NCBI GenBank assembly: GCA_017409875.1
Contig: JAFQRW010000001.1
Location: forward strand, 1-35,169
Reading direction: 5' to 3'
Origin: Clostridia bacterium
Lineage (GTDB): Bacteria > Bacillota > Clostridia > RGIG6154
DNA: 35,169 bases
A program made the position numbers and the translations under genes. The notes below the pieces were generated by a model that was given only the letters and a program-made list of their open reading frames with translations, did not search any database and had not been told where the DNA came from. Below, in pieces: positions 1-9,165 of the stretch. Position 1 is the stretch's first letter, and each line of letters opens with the position of its first letter.

Positions 1-3
1 AAA

Positions 4-33
4 AGAGCCAACAGATACTATATCTATTGGCTC
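4..33 (-). terminator. Terminator downstream of tRNA-Ser
   Basis: Read on the minus strand, a hairpin with arms GAGCCAA and TTGGCTC is followed by a run of T. It sits directly after the 3' CCA of the tRNA-Ser gene and would end its transcript. Confidence 0.7.
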
Positions 34-35
34 AC

Positions 36-127
36 TGGCGGAGATGAGACGATTTGAACGCCCGCGCCGGCATGACCGACCTTTCGGATTTCGAATCCGA
101 CCCCTTCAACCACTTGGGTACATCTCC
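36..127 (-). tRNA. tRNA-Ser(CGA)
   Basis: The minus strand reads as a complete class II tRNA with a long variable arm. The acceptor stem pairs GGAGATG with CATCTCC, followed by an encoded GCCA end. The anticodon stem pairs CGGAT with ATCCG around the loop TCGAA, placing anticodon CGA, which reads UCG serine codons. The T loop is GTTCAAATC. It is terminated by the hairpin at the window start. Confidence 0.93.
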
Positions 128-204
128 AAATTTATATAAACTTTTTTCAAAGTTTAAAGCAAATATTTAATTTTATTAGAAATCTCATTAGAAAAGATTT
201 TTTG

Positions 205-330
205 TTCTGTCAGCACTGATTGCTGAAAACCGCACCGTTACAGCGTTTGCGGAAGTTTTAGTTCCATTAAGTTCAAACAATTTCGAATGATTTCGAGTGC
301 GCCCCGTTATGACCACTTCGATACTTCTCC
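205..330 (-). pseudogene. Decayed tRNA-Ser-like sequence, copy 1
   Basis: The minus strand begins GGAGAAGTATCGAAGTGGTC and continues to an ACTCGAAA anticodon-loop-like stretch, as in a serine tRNA. The expected 3' half of the anticodon stem, the T arm and the acceptor are not recognisable, so I read it as a dead copy. It shares short blocks in the same order with the next copy: ACTCGAAA, GGAACT and a GCGGTTT end. An unrelated structured RNA remains possible. Confidence 0.4.
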
Positions 331-439
331 AGATATGAAATTGTTTTATATGTCAGCCCTGTCAAATTTGACAAATTAATATTTAAGGCAAATATCAGGG
401 CAAAACAAGCAAAAGATAGTTAAAAATAAAATCACAGAA

Positions 440-525
440 ACCGCATAAAATCAAGGGTTTCGGGCTACGGGAGTTCCGTTAGACGTAGAAGCTTTCGAGT
501 GCGGATCTTTCAAGCACTTGCTGTC
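440..525 (-). pseudogene. Decayed tRNA-Ser-like sequence, copy 2
   Basis: The minus strand contains CAAGTGCTTGAAAGATC, close to the D-arm of the intact tRNA-Ser upstream (CAAGTGGTTGAAGGGGTC). It is followed by CGCACTCGAAAG and a variable-arm-like AACGGAACTCCCGT. The acceptor and T arm do not fold properly. It looks like a second eroded copy of the same ancestor as copy 1. Confidence 0.35.
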
Positions 526-669
526 AAACATTAAACACTTGTATATTATATATTTTCCAATTCAAATTGTCAAGGTGTGGAATGTAAAAAATGTGTTATT
601 AAGAAAATATTTTGATATAGTGACTGAATATAAATATTAACAAAATCCTAAAAAAATAATCTAAATTTG

Positions 670-698
670 TTGCAGTTTTTTTTAAAGTATGATATCAT
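670..698 (+). promoter_or_regulatory. Promoter for the cysE-cysS gene string
   Basis: A -35 TTGCAG and a -10 TATCAT are separated by 17 bp, 38 bp before the cysE start. I see no T-box or other leader between the promoter and the gene. Confidence 0.6.
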
Positions 699-735
699 AT
701 ATTATGTAATACGATTATACGATGGAGGGGTAGGC

Positions 736-1383
736 ATGTTAAAAGAGTTAAAGACAGATATTGCGGCGATTTTAGACCGTGATCCGGCTGCAAGAAATGC
801 TTTTGAAGTCTTTTTTATGTATCCTGGATTTAAGGCTATTATGCGCCATCGTATAGCACATAAACTGTATAATAGCGGTCATAAGTTTATAGCAACTATG
901 ATTTCCAATAAAACCAGACGCAAGTATGGGATTGAAATTCATCCCGCAGCGCAGATTGGTTCTGGTGTGTTCATTGACCATGGTACGGGCGTTGTGATTG
1001 GTGAAACTGCTGTGGTTGGAGATAACTGTACGATATATCAAGGGGTAACACTTGGTGGCACAGGTAAAGATAAAGGTAAGCGCCATCCTACACTTGGCAA
1101 AAATGTGTTAGTTGGTGCCGGTGCTAAGGTATTAGGTCCGTTTACAGTTGGCGACAATTCAAAAATTGCGGCAAATGCTGTTGTTTTAACTGAAGTTCCG
1201 CCTGATTGCACTTGTGTTGGCATCCCGGCAAGAATTGTGAAGAAAAACAATCAAAGAGTTGGCGCTAACTTTGACCATGTTCATATGCCAGACCCTGTTT
1301 CGCAGGAATTCTGCCGCATAAATGTAAAACTCGAGCAACTTGAAAAAAAGATCAACAACGAAAGTGAGGGTACAGCAGAGTGA
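736..1383 (+). CDS. cysE: Serine O-acetyltransferase
   Basis: Transfers acetyl from acetyl-CoA to L-serine, giving O-acetylserine, the first committed step of cysteine synthesis in the cytosol. The 215-residue protein has the helical N-terminal SATase domain, then left-handed beta-helix hexapeptide repeats with the characteristic [12 protein letters not shown] and GVTLGGTG segments and the GIPARIV end. I chose ATG 736 because GGAGGGG lies six bases upstream; a longer frame reaches back into the promoter. It overlaps the next gene by four bases (GTGA), so synthesis of cysteine and its charging to tRNA are translationally coupled, as is common in Firmicutes. The identification is firm. Confidence 0.95.
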   Translation: MLKELKTDIAAILDRDPAARNAFEVFFMYPGFKAIMRHRIAHKLYNSGHKFIATMISNKTRRKYGIEIHPAAQIGSGVFIDHGTGVVIGETAVVGDNCTIYQGVTLGGTGKDKGKRHPTLGKNVLVGAGAKVLGPFTVGDNSKIAANAVVLTEVPPDCTCVGIPARIVKKNNQRVGANFDHVHMPDPVSQEFCRINVKLEQLEKKINNESEGTAE

Positions 1384-2756
1384 AAATCTACAATACAATG
1401 ACCAGAAGTAAAGAAGAATTTGTTCCTGTTAATGAAGGCGTTGTTAATATGTATTCATGCGGTCCTACTGTATACAATTATTTTCACCTTGGAAATGCGA
1501 GACCGTTTATAATTTTTGATACGCTAAGAAGATATTTTGAATATTTAGGTTATCAAGTTAATTTTGTTCAGAATTTCACAGATATTGATGACAAAATGAT
1601 TAACAAAGCAAACGAACTTGGAATTACCGTAAAAGAGCTTGGTGAACAGTATATTGCTGAATATTTTAAAGATGCAGAGGGGCTTGGAATTAAAAAAGCA
1701 ACCGTTCATCCTAAAGCAACTGAGAATATTGATGAAATAATTAAAATAGTCAGCGATCTTATTGATAAAGGTTATGCTTATAATGTAGACGGAGATGTTT
1801 ATTTTTCTACACTTAAATTTAAAGAATATGGCAAGCTGTCAAAGCAACCTATTGAAGATTTGGTGACCGGTGCGAGGGTTAACCCTAACGAAGATAAAAA
1901 GCATCCTCTTGATTTTGCAGTTTGGAAAAAACAAAAAGAGGGTGAGCCTGCGTGGGAAAGTCCTTGGGGAATGGGAAGACCAGGCTGGCATATTGAATGT
2001 TCAGCTATGGCAAACAAATATCTTGGACAAACAATAGATATTCACAGCGGCGGTAAAGATTTGATGTTTCCGCATCATGAAAATGAAATTGCACAAAGTG
2101 AGTGCGCAAATGGATGCACTTTTGCAAAGTATTGGATGCATAACGGGTTTATAAATGTTGACAACGAGAAAATGTCAAAATCTAAAGGTAACTTTTTCAC
2201 CATCAGAGATATTGCACAAAAGTATCCGTACAGAGTTATAAGATTTTTCATGTTATCCGCTCACTATAGAAGTCCTATTAATTTTTCTGACGATCTTCTT
2301 TCTCAATCGGAAAATGGTTTGACAAGGATTGATACCTGTGCGGATAACCTTAAGTTTTACATTGAAAATGCAAAGGGTAGTTGTGATGTAGATTTTTCGT
2401 CCTATAAGCAGAAGTTTACAGATGCGATGGATGATGATTTGAACACAGCAGATGCTATTTCTGTTCTTTTTGAATTGGTTAAGGAAATAAACACAGCTTT
2501 GGTAGAAAAGGACTTATCCAAAGAGAGTATGGTGCGTGCATACGATTTGCTTAAAGAACTTTGTGATGTTATAGGTATTTTCAAAGAAGAAAATAATGGT
2601 TCATTAGAAGAAGAAATAGAAAGGTTGATTGAAGAAAGACAGCAGGCAAGAAAAGATAAGAATTTTGCCCGTGCTGACGAGATACGAGATCAACTTAAAT
2701 CAGAGGGAATTATTTTGGAAGATACTCCTCAGGGGGTAAAATGGAAAAGAGTTTAG
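1380..2756 (+). CDS. cysS: Cysteinyl-tRNA synthetase
   Basis: Charges tRNA-Cys with cysteine. It is a class I synthetase of normal length (458 residues). The HIGH-type signature reads HLGN at residues 36-39, just after the CGPTVYN segment carrying a zinc ligand. The KMSKS loop is present exactly at residues 264-268. Other expected zinc-site pieces are WHIECS and [11 protein letters not shown]. The GTG start overlaps the cysE stop, and the 3' end overlaps the next gene by 16 bases. No frame damage is visible. Confidence 0.96.
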   Translation: MKIYNTMTRSKEEFVPVNEGVVNMYSCGPTVYNYFHLGNARPFIIFDTLRRYFEYLGYQVNFVQNFTDIDDKMINKANELGITVKELGEQYIAEYFKDAEGLGIKKATVHPKATENIDEIIKIVSDLIDKGYAYNVDGDVYFSTLKFKEYGKLSKQPIEDLVTGARVNPNEDKKHPLDFAVWKKQKEGEPAWESPWGMGRPGWHIECSAMANKYLGQTIDIHSGGKDLMFPHHENEIAQSECANGCTFAKYWMHNGFINVDNEKMSKSKGNFFTIRDIAQKYPYRVIRFFMLSAHYRSPINFSDDLLSQSENGLTRIDTCADNLKFYIENAKGSCDVDFSSYKQKFTDAMDDDLNTADAISVLFELVKEINTALVEKDLSKESMVRAYDLLKELCDVIGIFKEENNGSLEEEIERLIEERQQARKDKNFARADEIRDQLKSEGIILEDTPQGVKWKRV

Positions 2757-3124
2757 ATATTAAGCAGTATTCGCCGTTAGCACTTGCTTTTTTAGGTGAT
2801 GCAGTTTATGAATTGTATGTCAGAAGCAAAATACTTGCTAAAACCAATGCTCCTGCTGATGTTTTGCATAAAATGGCTGTAAAGTATGTGAAAGCCAGCG
2901 CTCAGTGTGAGGCTTTTGACAGAATTGAAAGCTTATTAACAGATGAAGAGATGACAGTGTTTAAACGTGGCAGAAATGCAAAAACAAATACCAAGGCTAA
3001 AAATGCAGGACTTGCTGAATACAAAAAAGCAACAGGATTTGAAGCACTTTTGGGATATTTACATGTCAAAGGCGAAGATGACAGACTTAATGAACTTTTA
3101 ACTGCATGCGGAGAATTTGAATAA
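2741..3124 (+). CDS. mrnC: Mini-ribonuclease III
   Basis: Stand-alone RNase III catalytic domain without a dsRNA-binding domain, which in Bacilli and Clostridia matures 23S rRNA ends. The signature [11 protein letters not shown] lies near residues 18-28, with the conserved acidic positions, and the 127-residue length is typical. It starts inside the end of cysS, the usual cysS-mrnC arrangement in Firmicutes, which supports the call. About 40 bases separate it from the next gene, with no clear terminator. Confidence 0.93.
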   Translation: MEKSLDIKQYSPLALAFLGDAVYELYVRSKILAKTNAPADVLHKMAVKYVKASAQCEAFDRIESLLTDEEMTVFKRGRNAKTNTKAKNAGLAEYKKATGFEALLGYLHVKGEDDRLNELLTACGEFE

Positions 3125-3166
3125 ATTTTTGAGTCTTCCTTAAAATATTTTAAGGAGATGATTTAA

Positions 3167-4021
3167 GTGAAAAAATATTCTGATTATCTGGTAGTGTCAT
3201 GCGGATTTGCGCTAATTGCGATTGCATTAAACAAATTTATTATACCAAACAGAATTACACTCGGAGGAGTAAGTGGTATTGCAACGGTTTTGGAGTATAC
3301 TTTACGTATTAAGCCGTCTTATGTTATTTTGCTTATTAATCTTCCGCTTATTGTAGCAGCATGGGTAATCTTAGGACGAAGGTTTGTAAAAAAATCGCTT
3401 TTAGGTGTTTTGATATTGTCGCTGTTTTTAGAAATAACAAGACTTGAAGCGGTTACTTCCGATTTGCTTTTAGCATCTGTTGCAGGTGGAGTAATTATGG
3501 GGTTTGGAACAGGACTTGTGATACTTAAAGGCTCTTCAAGCGGTGGTACTGAAGTTTTGGTTAGAATTATTAACCATTATCGTCCAGACATTTCTGTTGG
3601 CAGACTTATGCTGATAGTTGATTCTATTATTGTTTTGGGTTCATGGGTGTTTTTTAAAGATATAAATTTAATTATTTACGCTGTTATTGCACTGTATGTG
3701 TCCACCAATGTTATTGATAAAGCTTTAGCAGGTGTAGATTATGCCAAAGGTATATATATTATCACAACTAAACCTGAGCAAATCTCTCGTAAAATTATGC
3801 AGGGATTAAACAGAGGTGTTACCGGAATAAGTATCAGCGGGATGTATACAGGCAAAAATACATTGATGCTTTTGTGTATTATCCGCAATAATCAAATTTC
3901 GAAACTAAAAAATATTGTTAAGGCTGAGGATGAAAACGCATTTGTTATTATTACTGATGTAAGAGAAGTTCTTGGACTTGGATTTAAAAATAACTACAAC
4001 ACAAAAGGAGAGTTAAAATGA
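3167..4021 (+). CDS. YitT family membrane protein
   Basis: A 284-residue integral membrane protein of the YitT family. Five or six hydrophobic helices occupy roughly residues 5-185, including the family's glycine-rich NRITLGGVSGIATVLEY segment. A soluble C-terminal DUF2179 domain follows (about 215-275, ending FVIITDVREVLGLGF). Its substrate is unknown. The GTG start follows TAAGGAG at about nine bases. The stop overlaps the next ATG (ATGA), so it is cotranslated with the transketolase genes. Confidence 0.88.
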   Translation: MKKYSDYLVVSCGFALIAIALNKFIIPNRITLGGVSGIATVLEYTLRIKPSYVILLINLPLIVAAWVILGRRFVKKSLLGVLILSLFLEITRLEAVTSDLLLASVAGGVIMGFGTGLVILKGSSSGGTEVLVRIINHYRPDISVGRLMLIVDSIIVLGSWVFFKDINLIIYAVIALYVSTNVIDKALAGVDYAKGIYIITTKPEQISRKIMQGLNRGVTGISISGMYTGKNTLMLLCIIRNNQISKLKNIVKAEDENAFVIITDVREVLGLGFKNNYNTKGELK

Positions 4022-4872
4022 ATACGCAAGAGATTAACAAGCTTAAACTTGTAGCGTACAAAATCAGAAAAGACATTATTGTTGAAGTGTTTAACGCGGC
4101 ATCCGGACATCCGGGCGGTTCACTTTCAATAGCAGATATTCTGTCTGTTTTGTACTTTAAGGAAATGAATATTGATCCTAAAAATCCCCAAAATCCTGAC
4201 AGAGACCGCCTTGTGCTTTCAAAAGGTCACTGTGCGCCTGCATTGTATGGTGCGCTTGCAGAACGCGGATATTTTCCTGTTGAGGATTTAGTTACACTCA
4301 GAAAGACGGATAGCTATTTAGAAGGCCATCCTGATATGAAAGGCATTCCCGGTGTTGATATGTCTTCGGGTTCTTTAGGTCAGGGTATCAGCGCTGCTAA
4401 TGGTATGGCACTTGCCGGAAAAATTGACAAAAAAGACTATATGGTATATACAATCTTAGGTGATGGTGAAATTGAAGAAGGTCAGGTGTGGGAAGCTGCC
4501 ATGTACGCTGCTCACTATAAACTGGACAACCTTGTGGCATTTGTTGATGTTAACGGTTTGCAGATTGACGGACCTACAAAAGAAGTAATGTCTGCAGAAC
4601 CTATTGATAAGAAATTTGAAGCGTTTGGATTTAATGTATACATAATTGATGCTCACGATATCGAGCAAATTTCAGAGGCTGTGCAAAAAGCTAAAAATAA
4701 AAACGGAAAGCCAACTGCAATTATTTGCAAATCAACAAAAGGTAAGGGTGTTTCGTTTATGGAAAATGTGGGTTCGTGGCATGGTAAAGGGCCTAACAAA
4801 GAAGAAGCAGATGCTGCAATAGCTGAACTTGATGCTAAAATCAAAGAACTGGAGGAAAAAGTAAATGGCTGA
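4018..4872 (+). CDS. Transketolase, N-terminal (thiamine diphosphate-binding) subunit
   Basis: First half of a split transketolase, a layout frequent in Clostridia. The 284-residue protein carries the opening GHPGGSLSIADIL segment and the thiamine-diphosphate motif beginning LGDGE near residue 148 and ending in an Asn about 28 residues on. With the next gene it moves two-carbon ketol units between sugar phosphates in the non-oxidative pentose phosphate pathway. It overlaps both neighbours, consistent with equimolar subunits. Confidence 0.94.
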   Translation: MNTQEINKLKLVAYKIRKDIIVEVFNAASGHPGGSLSIADILSVLYFKEMNIDPKNPQNPDRDRLVLSKGHCAPALYGALAERGYFPVEDLVTLRKTDSYLEGHPDMKGIPGVDMSSGSLGQGISAANGMALAGKIDKKDYMVYTILGDGEIEEGQVWEAAMYAAHYKLDNLVAFVDVNGLQIDGPTKEVMSAEPIDKKFEAFGFNVYIIDAHDIEQISEAVQKAKNKNGKPTAIICKSTKGKGVSFMENVGSWHGKGPNKEEADAAIAELDAKIKELEEKVNG

Positions 4873-5803
4873 TAAAATTGCAACCCGTGAAGGCTTTGGT
4901 AAAGCATTGGTTGAATTTGGTGAAACAAACAAAGATTTTGTGGTTTTAGATGCCGACCTTGCTGATGCTACAAAAACAGTATATTTTAAAAAGGCTTTTA
5001 CTGAAAGATTTTTTGATACAGGAATTGCAGAGGGTAATATGATGTCTGTTGCAGCAGGTCTTGCAGCATGCGGAAAAACTGTTTTTGCAAGTTCATTTGC
5101 AATGTTTGCGGCAGGAAGAGCGTTTGAACAGATAAGAAACTCGATAGCATATCCAAAGCTTAATGTTAAAATTGCAGCAACTCATGCCGGACTTTCTGTA
5201 GGTGAAGACGGTGCGACACATCAGTGCTTAGAAGATGTGGGACTTATGAGAACATTGCCTGGTATGGTAGTTATGACACCAAGTGACGCAGTTCAGGCAA
5301 GATGGATGATAAAAGCTGCACTTGAATACCAGGGACCGATGTATTTCAGATTTGCACGTCTTGCTACTCCTGTTATGTACGATGATAATACAAGCTTTGA
5401 AATCGGCAAGGGTGTTGTACTTAAAGAGGGAACAGATGTTTCAATTATCGCTTGCGGACTTATGGTTGAAAAAGCATTAGAGGCTGCTGAAATATTAAAC
5501 CAAAAGGGTATTTATGCAAGAGTAATTGATATGCATACAATCAAACCTATTGATAGAGAATTAGTACTTAAATGCGCTAAAGAAACCGGTGCTATTGTAA
5601 CTGTTGAAGAACATAATATTTATGGCGGACTTGGTTCAGCTGTTTCAGAAGTTGTGTGTGATGAGTATCCCGTACCTGTAAAAATCATTGGTACAGAGGA
5701 TAAGTTTGGAACATCAGGAAAACCGGCAGAATTGTTTGAGCTTTACGGCTTAAGCGCAGAAAATATTGCAACTAAAGCATTAGATGCTATTAAATTGAAA
5801 TAA
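4865..5803 (+). CDS. Transketolase, C-terminal (pyrimidine-binding) subunit
   Basis: Second subunit of the split transketolase, 312 residues. The pyrimidine-binding domain is at the N-terminus, with DTGIAEGNMMSVAAGLA carrying the catalytic glutamate. The HAGLSVGEDGATHQCLEDV segment typical of transketolases follows, then the C-terminal domain with VEEHNIYGGLGSAV. It starts eight bases before the previous stop, behind a GGAGGAAA site inside that gene. The active enzyme is expected to be a complex of both subunits. Confidence 0.94.
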   Translation: MADKIATREGFGKALVEFGETNKDFVVLDADLADATKTVYFKKAFTERFFDTGIAEGNMMSVAAGLAACGKTVFASSFAMFAAGRAFEQIRNSIAYPKLNVKIAATHAGLSVGEDGATHQCLEDVGLMRTLPGMVVMTPSDAVQARWMIKAALEYQGPMYFRFARLATPVMYDDNTSFEIGKGVVLKEGTDVSIIACGLMVEKALEAAEILNQKGIYARVIDMHTIKPIDRELVLKCAKETGAIVTVEEHNIYGGLGSAVSEVVCDEYPVPVKIIGTEDKFGTSGKPAELFELYGLSAENIATKALDAIKLK

Positions 5804-5825
5804 AAAAGTATAGGAGGATTAAATT

Positions 5826-7631
5826 ATGGCAAAAAGCAGACTTATCGGTGATTATCCTGTAATTGGTATTCGCCCGACTATTGACGGAAGAAGAGGCGTT
5901 CTTAAGGTTAGAGAATCTCTTGAGGACCAGACAATGAATATGGCAAAAGCTGCCGCAAAATTGTTCACAGAAAATCTTAAGTATTCAAATGGAGAACCTG
6001 TAAAGGTTGTAATTGCAGACACAACAATCGGTCGTGTTGCAGAAGCTGCAGCATGCGCTGACAAATTCAAAAAAGAAGGCGTAGATATTACACTTACTGT
6101 TACACCATGCTGGTGCTACGGTTCAGAAACAATGGATATGGATCCGAACACAATTAAAGCAGTATGGGGATTTAACGGTACTGAAAGACCGGGTGCTGTT
6201 TATTTGGCAGCAGTTTTAGCTTCTCACGCACAAAAAGGTCTTCCTGCATTTGGTATTTATGGTCATGACGTTCAGAATATGGACGAATCAGACAAAATTC
6301 CTGCAGACGTAGAAGAAAAACTTTTAAGATTTGGTCGAGCAGCTATTGCTACTGCCACAATGAGAGGTAAATCATATCTCCAGATCGGTTCAATCTGCAT
6401 GGGTATCGGCGGTTCAATTATCGATGTAGACTTCATTGAAGACTACCTTGGAATGAGAGTTGAATCTGTTGACGAAGTTGAAGTTATCAGAAGAATGACA
6501 GAAGGCATTTATGACGAAGCTGAATATAAGAAAGCACTTAAATGGGCTAAAGAAAAATGCGTAATGGGCTTTGATAAAAACCCAGAAGAATTGCAGCTTA
6601 CACCTGAACAGAAAGAAGAACAGTTTGAATTTGTTGTTAAAATGGCTGTTATCATCAAAGATCTTATGAATGGTAATCCTAACCTCCCTGAAGGCTGCGA
6701 AGAAGAAATGGTTGGTCATAATGCTATCGCAGCAGGTTTCCAGGGCCAGAGACAGTGGACAGACTTTTATCCAAACTGTGACTTCCCTGAAGCTATGCTC
6801 AATACTTCATTTGACTGGAATGGCGCAAGAGAACCATATATCTTAGCAACTGAAAATGACACATTAAATGGTCTTGGTATGCTCTTTATGAAACTTCTTA
6901 CAAACAGAGCACAGATGTTTGCTGACGTTCGTACATACTGGAGCGGTGATGCTGTTAAGAGAGCTGCCGGCTATGAAATCGAAGGAAAAGCTAAAGAAGC
7001 AGATGGTTTTATTCACCTTATCAACTCAGGTGCTTGTTGTCTTGATGCCTGTGGTGAAGTTAAAGACGAAAACGGCAACGGCGTTATGAAACAGTGGTTT
7101 GATATGACAGAAGCTGATTGTGATACAGTTATGAAATCAACAACCTGGAATATGGCTGACCTTGGTTACTTCAGAGGCGGCGGATTCTCATCAAGATTCT
7201 TAACAACTGCTGAAATGCCTGCTACAATGATCAGACTTAACCTTGTTAAAGGTTTAGGACCTGTTCTTCAGATCGCTGAAGGTTGGACTGTTGGTCTTCC
7301 TGATGAAGTTTCAGATAAACTCTGGAAGAGAACAGACTATACATGGCCTTGCACATGGTTTGCTCCAAGATGCGATGGTAAAGAAGGAAGTGCGTTTAAG
7401 ACTGCTTATGATGTTATGAACAACTGGGGTGCTAACCACGGCGCAATTTCATACGGTCATATTGGTGCAGATCTTATAACAATGTGCTCAATGCTCAGAA
7501 TTCCTGTGTGTATGCACAACGTTCCTGAAGATAAAATTTTCAGACCTGCTGCATGGAATGCATTTGGTATGGATAAAGAAGGTCAGGACTACAGAGCTTG
7601 CGCTAACTACGGTCCACTTTACAAAAAATAA
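5826..7631 (+). CDS. fucI: L-fucose isomerase
   Basis: Interconverts L-fucose and L-fuculose. The 601-residue length matches the FucI family (about 590). The opening [24 protein letters not shown] is highly characteristic. Candidate metal ligands are Glu343 (ATENDT), Asp367 (FADVRTYW) and a histidine in the NHGAISYGH region near residue 538. AGGAGG precedes the ATG by eight bases. It is followed by a sugar kinase of the RhaB/FucK type, which fits use of fucose released from mucin or milk glycans. No fuculose-phosphate aldolase or transporter is in the window. Confidence 0.95.
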   Translation: MAKSRLIGDYPVIGIRPTIDGRRGVLKVRESLEDQTMNMAKAAAKLFTENLKYSNGEPVKVVIADTTIGRVAEAAACADKFKKEGVDITLTVTPCWCYGSETMDMDPNTIKAVWGFNGTERPGAVYLAAVLASHAQKGLPAFGIYGHDVQNMDESDKIPADVEEKLLRFGRAAIATATMRGKSYLQIGSICMGIGGSIIDVDFIEDYLGMRVESVDEVEVIRRMTEGIYDEAEYKKALKWAKEKCVMGFDKNPEELQLTPEQKEEQFEFVVKMAVIIKDLMNGNPNLPEGCEEEMVGHNAIAAGFQGQRQWTDFYPNCDFPEAMLNTSFDWNGAREPYILATENDTLNGLGMLFMKLLTNRAQMFADVRTYWSGDAVKRAAGYEIEGKAKEADGFIHLINSGACCLDACGEVKDENGNGVMKQWFDMTEADCDTVMKSTTWNMADLGYFRGGGFSSRFLTTAEMPATMIRLNLVKGLGPVLQIAEGWTVGLPDEVSDKLWKRTDYTWPCTWFAPRCDGKEGSAFKTAYDVMNNWGANHGAISYGHIGADLITMCSMLRIPVCMHNVPEDKIFRPAAWNAFGMDKEGQDYRACANYGPLYKK

Positions 7632-7640
7632 TATTGCTTA

Positions 7641-7673
7641 TACTGCCGACTGCCGTGAGTGGCAGTCGGTATT
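7641..7673 (+). promoter_or_regulatory. Intercistronic hairpin between fucI and the kinase gene
   Basis: A nine-base-pair GC-rich stem, CCGACTGCC and GGCAGTCGG around a six-base loop, lies between the fucI stop and the kinase ribosome binding site. No T run follows, so it is more likely an mRNA-stabilising or processing element than a terminator. Confidence 0.55.
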
Positions 7674-7695
7674 AAGTATATAGGAGGAACCTTAT

Positions 7696-9165
7696 ATGAA
7701 AAAAATGTTGTCATTTGACTTTGGTGCTTCAAGCGGCAGAGCAATTTTAGGAACTTTGGAAAATGGCGTTTTAAAAACCGAAGAAATGCACAGATTCAGC
7801 AATGACCCTGTTGAAGTTTGCGGCGTCTTTCACTGGGACGTTTTAAGACTGTTTTATGAAATTAAACAGGGGATTTTAAAATGTGTTAATGCAGGCCATA
7901 CAGATATAGATTCTATCGGTATTGATACATGGGGAGTTGATGTAGGATTTTTGGATGACAAAGGCAGACTTATCGGAAACCCTGTTCACTATCGAGATTC
8001 AATGACAGACGGTATTATTGAAAAAGCGTTTGAAGTTGTACCAGCCAAACAGCTTTATGGTAAAACAGGCATACAGTTTATGAAGTTTAACACACTTTTC
8101 CAACTTCATGCTATGAATATCAACGATTATAAGCCATATAAGACAGCATCAAAAATGCTTTTTATGCCTGACCTTTTAAATTATCTTTTAACAGGGGAAA
8201 TGAAGTCAGAATATTCTATTGCAAGCACATCTCAGATGCTTGATCCTGAAAAACGTGACTGGCAGTATGATATTTTAGAAAGCTTTGAAATCAATAAAGA
8301 CATTTTATGTGAAATAGTAGAACCTGGAACAATTATCGGCAGAATTTCTAAAGATTTAGCTGATAAACTTGGTTGCGGACAGATTCCTGTTGTTGCAGTA
8401 ACAGGACATGATACAGCATCAGCTGTTGTTGCGGTTCCTGCTGAAGAAAAAAACAATGTTTTTATCAGTTGCGGAACATGGTCACTTTTAGGTGTTGAAC
8501 TTGATGATCCTATTTTAGACGAAGCTGCTTTTGATGCTGAATTCACAAATGAGGGCGGAGCTTTCGGAAAAATCAGATTTCTTAAAAATATTATCGGTCT
8601 TTGGCTAAATCAGGAATGTAAACGTCATTGGGAAAACAGAGGTATTGGCTTGTCATTTGGTGAAATGGCAGACCTTGCAAGTAAAGAAGCACCGTTTAGA
8701 TGCTTTATCGACCCATCTGATGATTCGTTTATGGCACCAAAAGATATGCCTCAGGCGGTAAAGGACTACTGCGCTAAAACCGGACAGAACGTGCCTGAAA
8801 CTCAAGGACAGATAGTAAGATGTATTGTTGAAAGCTTGGCACTTAAATACAGAAATGCTATCGAAAATCTTGAAAAGACTATTGGAAGACCAATTAATAC
8901 TATAAATATGGTTGGCGGAGGAATTAAAGATACAATGCTTTGCCGCTTTACTGCTGAAGCAACCGGAAGAAAAGTTGTAGCAGGTCCTACAGAAGGAACT
9001 GCAATCGGAAATCTTTTAATTCAGGCGTATGCTCTTGGCGAAGTAAAAGACTTAAAAGAAATCAGAGATGTTGTAAGGAACTCTGTTCCTCTTGAAGTTT
9101 ATGAACCTGCAAATAAAGATGCTTGGGATAAGGCATACGAAGAGTTTTTAAGGGTGACAAAATAA
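7696..9165 (+). CDS. Rhamnulokinase/L-fuculokinase family sugar kinase
   Basis: FGGY-type carbohydrate kinase of 489 residues. The N-terminal phosphate loop DFGASSGRAILG at residues 8-19 is the RhaB form. GHDTASAV near residue 235, the GTWSLLGVE segment and the nucleotide-binding NMVGGGIKDT near residue 410 are present. RhaB-type kinases act on L-rhamnulose, but related enzymes phosphorylate L-fuculose. The position directly after fucI, behind AGGAGG, makes fuculose the likelier substrate here. The stop codon is immediately followed by the TTG start of the next gene. Confidence 0.88.
   Translation: MKKMLSFDFGASSGRAILGTLENGVLKTEEMHRFSNDPVEVCGVFHWDVLRLFYEIKQGILKCVNAGHTDIDSIGIDTWGVDVGFLDDKGRLIGNPVHYRDSMTDGIIEKAFEVVPAKQLYGKTGIQFMKFNTLFQLHAMNINDYKPYKTASKMLFMPDLLNYLLTGEMKSEYSIASTSQMLDPEKRDWQYDILESFEINKDILCEIVEPGTIIGRISKDLADKLGCGQIPVVAVTGHDTASAVVAVPAEEKNNVFISCGTWSLLGVELDDPILDEAAFDAEFTNEGGAFGKIRFLKNIIGLWLNQECKRHWENRGIGLSFGEMADLASKEAPFRCFIDPSDDSFMAPKDMPQAVKDYCAKTGQNVPETQGQIVRCIVESLALKYRNAIENLEKTIGRPINTINMVGGGIKDTMLCRFTAEATGRKVVAGPTEGTAIGNLLIQAYALGEVKDLKEIRDVVRNSVPLEVYEPANKDAWDKAYEEFLRVTK

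Noticed and set aside
660..735. An upstream extension of serine acetyltransferase starting at 667.
   Set aside because: It includes the promoter, while the ATG at 736 has a good ribosome binding site and gives the usual family start.
3125..3166. A possible terminator between mrnC and the YitT gene.
   Set aside because: The only pairing (TCTTCCTTAAAA with TTTTAAGGAG) is weak and includes the next gene's ribosome site, so I do not call it.
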